A stretch of 64,000 nt of DNA, from assembly GCF_905175385.1 (NCBI RefSeq), contig NZ_HG992749.1, positions 868,001 to 932,000 on the forward strand. Reading direction: 5' to 3'. Position numbers and translations under genes: made by a program. The stretch's first letter is position 1, and the number at the start of each line of letters is the position of its first letter. This DNA is from Vibrio sp. B1FLJ16 (GTDB lineage: Bacteria; Pseudomonadota; Gammaproteobacteria; Enterobacterales; Vibrionaceae). Below are positions 9,122 to 17,761 of this stretch, one piece after another. The notes under the pieces are model-generated. The model was not told the DNA's origin. It made no database searches and was given only the letters and a program-made list of their open reading frames with translations.

Positions 9122-9166
9122 AGCCTCATAATGTGTAGCATTTAGCATATATTATGAGGCTTTTTA
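9122..9166 (+). terminator. Terminator or attenuator between seqA and pgm
   Basis: An 11-bp perfect stem, AGCCTCATAAT (9122-9132) with ATTATGAGGCT (9151-9161), an 18-nt loop, then TTTT. It lies 14 bp after the seqA stop and 31 bp before the pgm start. It may end seqA transcription or let only part of it read into pgm. Confidence 0.8.
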
Positions 9167-9196
9167 GTTTGCTATTTTTAAAAAAGGATGTCAGAT

Positions 9197-10843
9197 ATGG
9201 CTATGCACCCTCGTGCTGGGCAAAGAGCGCAGCAGGAAGATCTTCATAATATTCCAGCCTTAGTTGCTAATTACTTCCTGCTTCAACCCGATGCGACCAA
9301 CTCAGAACATAAGGTTCAGTTTGGTACATCAGGTCACCGTGGTACTGCAGACAAGCATACTTTTAACGAAAACCACATTCTGGCAATCGCTCAGGCAGTT
9401 GCAGAGGTACGGGCTGAGCAGGGAACAACAGGACCACTGTTTGTGGGTAAAGATACTCATGCATTGTCTGAGCCTGCGTTTTCAAGCGTTATCGAAGTTT
9501 TGATTGCGAACGGTGTTAAAGTGATAGTTCAGCAGGATAATGGCTACACACCGACTCCTGGCATCTCTCACGCTATTCTGACTTACAACATCAAACACGA
9601 CGAAAAAGCTGATGGTATTGTGATCACACCATCTCACAATCCACCTCAAGATGGCGGTATCAAATATAACCCTACTCATGGTGGTCCGGCGGAAGCTGAG
9701 CTGACTCAAGCGATTGAAGATCGCGCGAACGAGCTTATTGCCGATGGTTTAAAAGGTGTTAAACGTCTGCCATTGCAAGAAGCTAAGTCTTCTGATTTGT
9801 TCGTTGAAGTTGATTTAGTCAAACCGTATATCGATGATTTGGTTAACGTTATCGATATGGAAGCGATCCAAAAAGCCAATCTAAAAATTGGTGTAGATCC
9901 ACTTGGCGGTAGCGGCATCGACTACTGGCGCCAAATCGGTCAGGCGTACAACCTGGATCTTACCTTGGTGAGCGAAGCGATTGACCCATCGTTCCAGTTT
10001 ATGTCACTGGACAAAGATGGCGTAGTTCGTATGGACTGTTCGTCTCCTTACGCAATGGCTGGTCTGTTAGCACTGAAAGATGAATACGACTTAGCATTTG
10101 GTAACGACCCGGATTATGACCGCCACGGTATTGTTACACCTAAAGGTTTAATGAACCCAAACCATTACCTGGCAGTTTGTATTGACTACTTATATCGTCA
10201 TCGCAACGCTTGGGGTAAAGATGTCGCTGTGGGTAAGACGCTGGTTTCCAGTGCTCTTATCGATCGCGTTGTTGCTGATCTGGGCCGCGAGCTGTGTGAA
10301 GTACCTGTTGGCTTTAAGTGGTTTGTTGACGGACTATATACGGGTAAGTTCGGCTTTGGTGGTGAAGAAAGTGCCGGTGCGTCTTTCTTGCGTAAAGACG
10401 GTACGCCGTGGTCTACTGATAAAGATGGTATTCTACTTTGTCTACTTGCGGCAGAAATCACAGCAGTAACGGGTAAAAACCCTCAAGAGTACTACGAAGA
10501 GTTGGCCGCTAAACACGGTGAATCTAAGTACAACCGTATCCAAGCAGTAGCAAACGGTCCGCAAAAAGACGTGTTGAAGAAGTTGTCGCCAGAAATGGTC
10601 TCTGCAGAAACACTAGCCGGTGACGTAATCACAGCTCGACTTACTCATGCTCCTGGTAACGGCGCTGCGATCGGCGGCTTGAAAGTGACAACAGAAAACG
10701 GCTGGTTTGCTGCTCGCCCGTCTGGTACGGAAGATATTTACAAGATCTACTGTGAGAGCTTCAAAGGTGAAGAGCACCTGAAACAGATTGAAGCGGAAGC
10801 ACAAGAGATTGTTAATCAGGTATTTGCAGCGGCTGGGTTGTAA
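9197..10843 (+). CDS. pgm: Phosphoglucomutase (alpha-D-glucose)
   Basis: Interconverts glucose-1-phosphate and glucose-6-phosphate, linking glycolysis to UDP-glucose and polysaccharide synthesis. From the ATG at 9197 it has 548 residues, close to E. coli Pgm. Phosphoserine Ser146 lies in [13 protein letters not shown], the metal site in [10 protein letters not shown] and the sugar-binding loop in GGEESAG. I chose 9197 because the in-frame ATG at 9188 overlaps the AAGGA ribosome site, while 9197 is 8 bases downstream of it and gives the family N-terminus MAMHPRAGQ. Confidence 0.95.
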   Translation: MAMHPRAGQRAQQEDLHNIPALVANYFLLQPDATNSEHKVQFGTSGHRGTADKHTFNENHILAIAQAVAEVRAEQGTTGPLFVGKDTHALSEPAFSSVIEVLIANGVKVIVQQDNGYTPTPGISHAILTYNIKHDEKADGIVITPSHNPPQDGGIKYNPTHGGPAEAELTQAIEDRANELIADGLKGVKRLPLQEAKSSDLFVEVDLVKPYIDDLVNVIDMEAIQKANLKIGVDPLGGSGIDYWRQIGQAYNLDLTLVSEAIDPSFQFMSLDKDGVVRMDCSSPYAMAGLLALKDEYDLAFGNDPDYDRHGIVTPKGLMNPNHYLAVCIDYLYRHRNAWGKDVAVGKTLVSSALIDRVVADLGRELCEVPVGFKWFVDGLYTGKFGFGGEESAGASFLRKDGTPWSTDKDGILLCLLAAEITAVTGKNPQEYYEELAAKHGESKYNRIQAVANGPQKDVLKKLSPEMVSAETLAGDVITARLTHAPGNGAAIGGLKVTTENGWFAARPSGTEDIYKIYCESFKGEEHLKQIEAEAQEIVNQVFAAAGL

Positions 10844-10881
10844 TACGTCACAATTGCTATTAGAACATTAAGATTTAAATC

Positions 10882-10908
10882 AAGGGCTGACCATGTGTCA
10901 GCCCTTTG
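10882..10908 (+). terminator. Terminator of pgm
   Basis: AAGGGCTGAC / GTCAGCCCTT hairpin with a CATGT loop followed by TTTG; lies between convergent pgm and the DUF1853 gene and may serve both. Confidence 0.88.
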
Positions 10909-10922
10909 TATTTTATGGATGT

Positions 10923-11681
10923 CTATTCCTTGTTTGGCCAGGAATCTTCTACAACAAACCAAAATTGACCACTTTTGGTCTGAGCGTGAACAAATTTCCC
11001 TGACGGTTTTTCTATTGGTTCTAAATGTTCTTCGGTACCAATTGCCCACATTGGCTTAGACAGAGAATACAGGGGCTCGCCAATTTGCTCCCATTGGCTT
11101 TGATAACACCAATAGCCGGATATTTGGGTTTGCTCTAGCCCATAACCTAAACAGTCCGCGGGGATGTGTTCTTCACAAAAGGGGTTGATGTAAAGGCGTC
11201 CCTGCATTAGCAAGCGCTCTACCGGAGGAGTCTCAAGAGGAAATAGTTCCCGGAACTCGGGCCTGTCGCTCATCTTCAACTGATGGGTCAGCATTCTATC
11301 CAGCTTTTTGTCCAGTTGATCGTGGGCATTAGGCCCGTACCAGACACCCTGGTGAAGAAGGTAAAACTTAATTGCCACTTCCCAGTGTTCAATCTGTCCT
11401 GACTCGGTATTTTTCAATATCAAATCTACAGCGCCTATGGTTCGTCCGTCAGGGGCATTTAGTTGAATCTCTTCTGCCACTATTTGGTAGTGATGAGAAT
11501 TAGATAGCAGCATGGTACATAAGTGCTGATAGAGAAAGCCGAGTCTTGGGTTGCCGTTGTACTCTTCAGACGCGCATAAAGGAGGTGCGGATACCTCTTC
11601 AAGAGTTACAAAGGGCGCTCGTAATTGAAAAAGTGGTGGCGACGTTGCGATCCATTGATAAAAACGTTGCAGTTGATTCAT
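10923..11681 (-). CDS. DUF1853 family protein
   Basis: About 252 residues of unknown function, recognised as DUF1853. The segment GAVDLILKN then EHWEVAIKFYL (about residues 90-115) resembles the acidic core of PD-(D/E)XK nuclease folds; that relation is from memory and nuclease activity is not shown. The in-frame start at 11726 is possible, but the ATG at 11681 has a clear GAGGA ribosome site 6 bases upstream and starts MNQLQRFYQW. It is divergent from the Nif3-like gene. Confidence 0.82.
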   Translation of the reverse strand: MNQLQRFYQWIATSPPLFQLRAPFVTLEEVSAPPLCASEEYNGNPRLGFLYQHLCTMLLSNSHHYQIVAEEIQLNAPDGRTIGAVDLILKNTESGQIEHWEVAIKFYLLHQGVWYGPNAHDQLDKKLDRMLTHQLKMSDRPEFRELFPLETPPVERLLMQGRLYINPFCEEHIPADCLGYGLEQTQISGYWCYQSQWEQIGEPLYSLSKPMWAIGTEEHLEPIEKPSGKFVHAQTKSGQFWFVVEDSWPNKE

Positions 11682-11842
11682 CGCTTTCCTCTTCCCTTTG
11701 GTTCCGAACAATAAGATGCTACGCAATTGTAACGAATTTTGACGGCTGTGGGCAAAGGAGATCTGGCATCAACAACTCGGTTCGATATACACTTTATATA
11801 CGACGCTATCTGGGGAATATGCACTGGAAATTGGACTTGATG

Positions 11843-12601
11843 ATGAATAATTTAAAGCTAGAACAGATTCTTAACGACAAACTTTCACCGCAGTTAATTA
11901 AAGATTACGCTCCGAATGGATTGCAGGTAGAGGGCACATCAGCGGTGAAGCGTATTGTCACTGGTGTCACTGCTTCACAAGCTTTGATTGATAAGGCTGT
12001 TGAACTTAACGCCGATGCTTTGCTTGTCCATCATGGTTACTTCTGGAAAGGTGAGCCTGAGCCCATCCGTGGCATGAAGGGAAAGCGGATCCGTAGTTTA
12101 ATTAAGAATGACATCAACTTATATGGTTATCATCTACCGCTAGATATTCACCCAGAACTCGGAAACAACGTTGAGCTTGCTCGTCTGCTTGAAATTGAAG
12201 TTGAAGGCGGCTTGGAAGGGCATCCACAGTCAGTAGCGATGTATGGACGTTTGAAAAAGCCGATGACAGGTGCTGAATTTGCGAGCAAGATCAACCAAGT
12301 GCTTGATAGAGAACCTCTGCACATCGCTCCTGAAAATGCAGATAAAATGATCGAGACCGTAGGTTGGTGTACGGGGGGCGGTCAAGATTTCATTGAGTTA
12401 GCTGTTCAGCATGGATTGGATGCGTTTATTTCCGGTGAGATTTCTGAGCGTACGACGTATACAGCACGTGAGATGGATATTCATTATTTTGCAGCGGGTC
12501 ACCATGCAACAGAGCGTTACGGCATCAAAGCGCTTGGAAAGTGGTTAGCTGACGAATACGGCTTACTGGTTGAGTTTATAGATATTGATAATCCGGTTTA
12601 A
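11843..12601 (+). CDS. ybgI: Nif3-like dinuclear metal-centre protein YbgI
   Basis: Member of the conserved Nif3 (NGG1-interacting factor 3) family, toroid-shaped hexamers with two metals per subunit; the cellular role is uncertain, with GTP cyclohydrolase I-like activity reported for some members. The 252-residue reading from 11843 aligns with E. coli YbgI from its first residues (MNNLKLEQILN). Metal ligands are visible in LLVHHGYFWKG, LDIHPELGNN and GHHATERYG. Upstream in-frame codons back to 11546 overlap the divergent DUF1853 gene and were rejected. Confidence 0.92.
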   Translation: MNNLKLEQILNDKLSPQLIKDYAPNGLQVEGTSAVKRIVTGVTASQALIDKAVELNADALLVHHGYFWKGEPEPIRGMKGKRIRSLIKNDINLYGYHLPLDIHPELGNNVELARLLEIEVEGGLEGHPQSVAMYGRLKKPMTGAEFASKINQVLDREPLHIAPENADKMIETVGWCTGGGQDFIELAVQHGLDAFISGEISERTTYTAREMDIHYFAAGHHATERYGIKALGKWLADEYGLLVEFIDIDNPV

Positions 12602-12625
12602 CATACGTTAACTGCCAAAATGAAA

Positions 12626-12658
12626 AAAGGGTTGAGACTTACATCTCAACCCTTTTTA
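12626..12658. terminator. Bidirectional terminator between ybgI and gltA
   Basis: AAAGGGTTGAGA / TCTCAACCCTTT stem flanked by A- and T-tracts, between two convergent genes. Confidence 0.92.
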
Positions 12659-12686
12659 CCTTTTTATAAGGTATTTAGCTGATGGA

Positions 12687-13976
12687 TTACTCACGCTCAT
12701 GAAGAGGTGAAAATTCACGCTGTGCGTCACCAGTGTATAGCTGACGAGGACGACCGATACGGTTCAGCGGATCGCTGTGCATCTCGTTCCAGTGAGCAAT
12801 CCAGCCAATCGTACGGGAAATCGCGAAGATAACCGTAAACATTGATACCGGAATACCTATCGCCTTAAGAATGATACCTGAGTAGAAGTCTACGTTCGGG
12901 TACAGTTTCTTAGAAACGAAGTACTCATCAGAAAGAGCGATACGCTCAAGTTCCATTGCAACGTCTAGTAGAGGATCTTGAATGTTTAGCTCTTTTAGAA
13001 CTTCGTGACACGTTTCACGCATTACTGTTGCACGTGGATCGTAGTTCTTGTAAACACGGTGACCAAAGCCCATTAAACGGAATGGGTCATCTTTGTCTTT
13101 CGCACGCTCAACGTATTCCGGGATGTTATCAACGCTGCCGATTTCTTCCAGCATCTTCAGACATGCTTCATTAGCGCCGCCGTGAGCAGGGCCCCAAAGG
13201 GATGCAATACCAGCAGCAATACATGCGAATGGGTTTGCACCGGAAGAGCCAGCCAGACGTACAGTTGACGTTGAAGCATTTTGCTCATGATCTGCGTGTA
13301 GCGTGAAGATTTTATCCATAGCACGCGCTACTACAGGGTTTACTTCATACTCTTCACATGGGTTTGCGAACATCATGTGCAGGTAGTTTTCCGCGTAGCT
13401 TAAGTCGTTACGAGGGTAGATAAAAGGCTGGCCGATTGAGTATTTGTAACACATCGCCGCCAATGTAGGCATTTTTGAAATCAGACGGTACGCCGCAATT
13501 TCGCGGTGTTCGTCGTTATTCACGTCAAGAGAATCGTGGTAGAACGCTGCAAGCGCTCCAACTACACCACACATTACTGCCATTGGGTGAGCGTCACGTC
13601 GGAAGCCGTGGAAGAAGCTTGCGATTTGCTCATGTACCATAGTATGACGAGTAACAGTTTTCTTGAACTTCTCGTATTGGTCTCGGGTAGGGGCTTCACC
13701 ATAAAGAAGGATGTAACATACTTCGAGGTAATCTGCGTTATTGGCTAACTGATCAATCGGGAAACCGCGGTGTAAAAGTATACCTTTGCCACCATCGATG
13801 TAAGTGATTGATGATTCACAGGATGCCGTGGCAAGAAAACCAGGGTCAAAAGTAAAGTAACCATTGGCTCCCAGTTTACGAACATCAATTACAGGGGTAC
13901 CTAAAGTACCTTCCATAATTGGCAGTTCGATTGGTGCTTGGCCTTCAACATGAAGGGTAGCTTTCTTATCCGCCAT
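12687..13976 (-). CDS. gltA: Citrate synthase
   Basis: Condenses acetyl-CoA with oxaloacetate to start the TCA cycle. The 429-residue protein is the hexameric, NADH-sensitive type found in gammaproteobacteria. The catalytic residues His265 ([10 protein letters not shown]), His306 ([12 protein letters not shown]) and Asp363 (NVDFYSG) are all in place, as is the [14 protein letters not shown] block. A strong AAGGAGA ribosome site precedes the ATG. It is divergent from the sdh-suc operon, the classic enterobacterial and Vibrio layout. Confidence 0.97.
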   Translation of the reverse strand: MADKKATLHVEGQAPIELPIMEGTLGTPVIDVRKLGANGYFTFDPGFLATASCESSITYIDGGKGILLHRGFPIDQLANNADYLEVCYILLYGEAPTRDQYEKFKKTVTRHTMVHEQIASFFHGFRRDAHPMAVMCGVVGALAAFYHDSLDVNNDEHREIAAYRLISKMPTLAAMCYKYSIGQPFIYPRNDLSYAENYLHMMFANPCEEYEVNPVVARAMDKIFTLHADHEQNASTSTVRLAGSSGANPFACIAAGIASLWGPAHGGANEACLKMLEEIGSVDNIPEYVERAKDKDDPFRLMGFGHRVYKNYDPRATVMRETCHEVLKELNIQDPLLDVAMELERIALSDEYFVSKKLYPNVDFYSGIILKAIGIPVSMFTVIFAISRTIGWIAHWNEMHSDPLNRIGRPRQLYTGDAQREFSPLHERE

Positions 13977-14370
13977 AACAATCTCCTTTGTTTATTATTT
14001 AATCCGTCCAGGATGTTTGTGTGCCATGTTTTTACTGTTGTTAAAGAGTAAAGTCAATTTTTCTCCAGCTTTGTGTGCACTTGTTTTGATTTTTTCTTGG
14101 TAAATCGTTAAAAATCTGTTCTATGTAGCATAATTTGTTACACCAATTGTATTAGAATGTTGCTCGCCGTATATTGGCAATGAAAATTTTGGTTAAATCC
14201 TTATAAATTCGGGGCTATAACAAAGAGTGAGGCTTGGTGATGGTTCCCGTTGTTAACAAGTTGTTTACAATTATCTCGGTGATTATTTGCTGAATTTGTT
14301 GCAAAGATGTTAACTTTTGTACATTTGGAAGCTGAAATTGGTTATAACAATAAATGCTCAATGGAGCTGA
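13977..14370. other. Divergent gltA / sdhC control region
   Basis: A 394-bp AT-rich gap between the start codons of gltA and sdhC. It must hold both promoters. In E. coli such regions are controlled by ArcA, CRP and Fur/RyhB, but I found no site here strong enough to name. No open reading frame of note. Confidence 0.5.
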
Positions 14371-14763
14371 GTGAGCAAGCCCGTGAAAGAAAGAAAGTCA
14401 AGACCTGTTAATTTAGATTTACAGACCATCCGCTTTCCTATCACAGCAATCGTATCCATCCTGCACCGTGTGTCAGGGGTAATTACGTTTGTTGCGGTGG
14501 GTATACTACTTTGGTTACTGTCCATTTCTCTGTCATCCCCAATGGGTTTTATGGAAGCTACAGATATCGTTGATGGCTTCTTCGTAAAATTCATCTTGTG
14601 GGGAATCTTAACTGCACTCGCGTACCACATTGCTGGTGGTATTCGTCACTTGTTGATGGATCTAGGTTATTTTGAAGAACTGGATTCAGGCACGATGAGC
14701 GCGAAAGTTGCCTTCGGTGCTACTGCAGTATTGTCACTATTGGCGGGGATAATGGTATGGTAA
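14371..14763 (+). CDS. sdhC: Succinate dehydrogenase cytochrome b556 subunit
   Basis: One of two membrane anchors of complex II, binding haem b and ubiquinone. The 130 residues include LHRVSGVITF near residue 30, with the family histidine and the SGV segment, and YHIAGGIRHLLMDLG near 88, with the haem-ligand histidine. Three transmembrane helices are apparent. The start is GTG with GGAG 4 bases upstream. It overlaps sdhD by 7 bases, implying translational coupling. First gene of a run sdhCDAB-sucABCD. Confidence 0.94.
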   Translation: MSKPVKERKSRPVNLDLQTIRFPITAIVSILHRVSGVITFVAVGILLWLLSISLSSPMGFMEATDIVDGFFVKFILWGILTALAYHIAGGIRHLLMDLGYFEELDSGTMSAKVAFGATAVLSLLAGIMVW

Positions 14764-15101
14764 AACACGTCTCTTCATTTGGTCGTAATGGTGTACACGA
14801 TTTCCTACTGATTCGTGCGACTGCCATCATTATGACGCTATACACGATTTATCTGGTTAGCTTCTGTGCATTCTCAGATATCTCTTATGCATCTTGGACC
14901 CAATTCTTTGGTGGTACTTTTACCAAAGTTTTCACCATGTTGGCGCTGCTATCGGTACTGATTCATGCTTGGATTGGTATGTGGCAAGTCTTCACCGACT
15001 ATATTAAGTGCGCGAAACTGCGTGGCGCACTACAACTTGGTGTTATTGCCGTGCTATTCGGCTATGTCTTCTCTGGTCTATTTATTTTGTGGGGTGCGTA
15101 A
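14757..15101 (+). CDS. sdhD: Succinate dehydrogenase membrane anchor subunit
   Basis: Second hydrophobic anchor of complex II, 114 residues with three predicted membrane helices. LLIRATAIIMTLYTIYLVSF forms the first and LIHAWIGMWQVFTDYIK carries the conserved His and the quinone-site region. It starts inside the end of sdhC and its stop codon abuts the GTG of sdhA, so the four subunits are produced from a tightly coupled message. Confidence 0.94.
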   Translation: MVKHVSSFGRNGVHDFLLIRATAIIMTLYTIYLVSFCAFSDISYASWTQFFGGTFTKVFTMLALLSVLIHAWIGMWQVFTDYIKCAKLRGALQLGVIAVLFGYVFSGLFILWGA

Positions 15102-16868
15102 GTGTCTATTCCAGTTCGTGAGTTTGATGCCGTAGTAATCGGCGCTGGTGGTGCAGGTATGCGCGCTGCACTACAAATTTCTGAGCAAGGCCTTTCATGT
15201 GCTTTGCTATCTAAAGTATTTCCAACTCGTTCTCATACAGTATCAGCGCAGGGTGGTATCACCGTTGCTCTGGGTAACTCGCACAAAGACGATTGGCAGT
15301 GGCACATGTACGATACTGTAAAAGGTTCGGACTACATTGGTGACCAAAACGCCATCGAATACATGTGTAAAAACGGACCTGAGTCTGTTATCGAGCTAGA
15401 AAAAATGGGTCTTCCATTCTCTCGTTTTGATAATGGCTCTATTTACCAGCGTCCATTTGGCGGTCAGTCAAAAGAGTTTGGTGGTGAGCAGGCTGCGCGT
15501 ACAGCAGCGGCGGCAGACCGTACAGGTCACGCACTTCTTCATACGCTTTACCAACAAAACGTTAAGCACAAAACGACCATTTTCTCTGAGTGGTACGCGT
15601 TAGATTTGGTGAAAAACCAAGATGGCGCGATCATGGGTTGTACTGCGATTTGTATGGAAACAGGAGAAATCTGTTACTTCAAATCTAAAGCAACAATCCT
15701 TGCTACTGGTGGTGCAGGCCGTATTTACGCTTCAACAACTAACGCGCATATTAACACTGGTGACGGTGTTGGTATGGCTCTACGCGCGGGCGTTCCTATG
15801 CAAGACATGGAAATGTGGCAGTTCCACCCAACGGGTATCGCTGGCGCAGGTGTTCTTGTAACAGAAGGTTGTCGTGGTGAAGGTGGTTACCTTCTAAACA
15901 AAGACGGCGAACGTTTCATGGAACGTTACGCTCCAAACGCGAAAGACCTTGCAGGTCGTGACGTTGTTGCACGTTCTATGATGATAGAAATCCGCGAAGG
16001 CCGTGGCTGTGACGGTCCTTGGGGTCCACACATTAAACTGAAACTGGATCACCTAGGTAAAGAAGTGCTTGAGTCACGTCTGCCTGGTATCTGTGAACTG
16101 TCTCGTACGTTTGCACACGTTGATCCTGTAAAAGAGCCGATTCCTGTAATCCCGACTTGTCACTACATGATGGGTGGTGTACCGACTCAGGTTTCTGGTC
16201 AGGCAATCAAGCAATTGGCTGATGGCAGCGAAGCGGAAGTCCAAGGACTATTCGCATGTGGTGAAATCGCTTCTGTATCTGTTCACGGTGCGAACCGTCT
16301 TGGTGGTAACTCACTACTAGATTTGGTTGTATTTGGGCGTGCTACTGGTCTGCATCTTGGTGAAACACTTGCAGCACAAGTTGAAGCTCGCCCAGCGACG
16401 GAATCCGACATCGAAGCTTCTCTGTCGCGTACTATGCGTTGGGAGAACAGTACTGGTGGTGAAGATCCGGTACAAATCCGTAAAGATCTGCAAAGCTGTA
16501 TGCAAAACAGCTTCTCGGTATTCCGTGAAGGTGATGCAATGGCAACAGGCTTGGAAGAGCTGAAAGTGATTCGTGAACGTCTGAAAGACGCTCACCTAGC
16601 GGATAAGTCTTCTGAGTTCAACACTCAGCGTATTGAGTGTCTTGAGCTAGACAACCTGATGGAAACGGCATTCTCAACAGCTGTTGCAGCTAACTACCGA
16701 ACAGAAAGCCGTGGTGCACACGCTCGTTTCGACTTCCCAGAGCGTGATGACGAGAACTGGCTGTGTCACTCTATCTACAACCCGGAAACAGAAGCGATGA
16801 CTAAGCGTGATGTAAACATGACGCCAGTACACCGCGACGCGTTCCCGCCGAAAGTACGTACATACTAA
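15102..16868 (+). CDS. sdhA: Succinate dehydrogenase flavoprotein subunit
   Basis: Oxidises succinate to fumarate with covalently bound FAD. The 588-residue length equals E. coli SdhA. The N-terminal dinucleotide fold [14 protein letters not shown] is at 11-24, covalent FAD is expected on His45 in SHTVSAQGG, and [19 protein letters not shown] is the C-terminal FAD-contact block; HPTGI and the catalytic Arg region GRDVVARSM are also present. It starts with GTG directly after the sdhD stop codon. Confidence 0.97.
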   Translation: MSIPVREFDAVVIGAGGAGMRAALQISEQGLSCALLSKVFPTRSHTVSAQGGITVALGNSHKDDWQWHMYDTVKGSDYIGDQNAIEYMCKNGPESVIELEKMGLPFSRFDNGSIYQRPFGGQSKEFGGEQAARTAAAADRTGHALLHTLYQQNVKHKTTIFSEWYALDLVKNQDGAIMGCTAICMETGEICYFKSKATILATGGAGRIYASTTNAHINTGDGVGMALRAGVPMQDMEMWQFHPTGIAGAGVLVTEGCRGEGGYLLNKDGERFMERYAPNAKDLAGRDVVARSMMIEIREGRGCDGPWGPHIKLKLDHLGKEVLESRLPGICELSRTFAHVDPVKEPIPVIPTCHYMMGGVPTQVSGQAIKQLADGSEAEVQGLFACGEIASVSVHGANRLGGNSLLDLVVFGRATGLHLGETLAAQVEARPATESDIEASLSRTMRWENSTGGEDPVQIRKDLQSCMQNSFSVFREGDAMATGLEELKVIRERLKDAHLADKSSEFNTQRIECLELDNLMETAFSTAVAANYRTESRGAHARFDFPERDDENWLCHSIYNPETEAMTKRDVNMTPVHRDAFPPKVRTY

Positions 16869-16882
16869 GGGAGGAAATGAAG

Positions 16883-17593
16883 ATGAAACTTAACTTCTCT
16901 TTGTACCGTTACAATCCGGATGTAGACGCTAAGCCTTACATGAAAGACTACACGCTTGAGGTAGAAGAAGGCTCAGACATGATGGTTCTGGATGCACTGA
17001 TTCTGCTTAAAGAGCAAGATCCAAGCATTTCATTCCGTCGTTCTTGTCGCGAAGGTGTTTGTGGTTCTGATGGTTTGAACATGAACGGTAAAAATGGTCT
17101 TGCATGTATTACACCGTTGTCTGCTCTTCAAGGCGACAAGATCGTAATTCGCCCACTTCCGGGTTTACCTGTAGTACGTGATCTTATCGTGGATATGACA
17201 CAGTTCTACGACAACTATGCGAAAGTGAAACCATTCTTGATTGATGATGGTGCATTACCACCATCACGTGAGAACCTGCAATCGCCAGAAGACCGCGCGC
17301 ATTTAGATGGTCTGTACGAATGTATTATGTGTGCATGTTGTACAACATCTTGCCCGTCGTTCTGGTGGAACCCGGATAAATTTATCGGTCCGGCAGGTCT
17401 ACTTGCGGCATATCGTTGGTTAATTGATAGCCGCGATACGGCGACAGATGAACGCTTGTCTGATCTTGATGATGCATTTAGCGTTTTTCGTTGCCATGGC
17501 ATCATGAATTGTGTAAGTGTTTGTCCTAAAGGACTAAATCCGACGAAAGCTATCGGCCATATTAAGTCGATGCTGGTAAATCGCTCGGTGTAA
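16883..17593 (+). CDS. sdhB: Succinate dehydrogenase iron-sulfur subunit
   Basis: Carries electrons from FAD to quinone through [2Fe-2S], [4Fe-4S] and [3Fe-4S] clusters. Numbered from the ATG at 16883 (236 residues), the first cluster is bound by Cys55, Cys60 and Cys75, with Asp63 in the usual aspartate position; CIMCACC and CHGIMNCVSVCP serve the others. A start at 16877 is also in frame but only 3 bases from the GGGAGG ribosome site; 16883 gives better spacing and the family start MKLNFSLYRYNP. Confidence 0.95.
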   Translation: MKLNFSLYRYNPDVDAKPYMKDYTLEVEEGSDMMVLDALILLKEQDPSISFRRSCREGVCGSDGLNMNGKNGLACITPLSALQGDKIVIRPLPGLPVVRDLIVDMTQFYDNYAKVKPFLIDDGALPPSRENLQSPEDRAHLDGLYECIMCACCTTSCPSFWWNPDKFIGPAGLLAAYRWLIDSRDTATDERLSDLDDAFSVFRCHGIMNCVSVCPKGLNPTKAIGHIKSMLVNRSV

Positions 17594-17612
17594 TTTACTC
17601 GTTATCGAAACA

Positions 17613-17655
17613 GTTGCAGTGTTATGTAAAGAAAGATCGATTACATCACTGCAAC
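17613..17655 (+). other. Stem-loop between sdhB and sucA
   Basis: GTTGCAGTG-(TT)-ATGTAA pairs with TTACAT-CACTGCAAC around an 11-nt loop, giving about 15 base pairs with a small bulge. There is no run of T after it, so it is not a typical terminator. An mRNA processing or stability element between the sdh and suc parts of the operon is the likeliest role. Confidence 0.6.
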
Positions 17656-17761
17656 TGCAAAATCGAGTAGCAGAATATTAAAATTGTCGATTGTTAGAAT
17701 CGGCTGTTTATAGCTCGGCGTAGACCGAAGCAAACGTGAAAACTACTGGTTAAGGGAAAAT

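Noticed and set aside
9188..9196. Upstream ATG of pgm
   Set aside because: The codon overlaps the ribosome-binding sequence; the family starts at the next in-frame ATG.
10198..10804. Several overlapping frames on the other strand of pgm
   Set aside because: They have the low-complexity composition expected of antisense shadows and no start signals.
11546..11842. In-frame extension of the Nif3-like gene
   Set aside because: It overlaps the divergent DUF1853 gene, and the family N-terminus begins at 11843.
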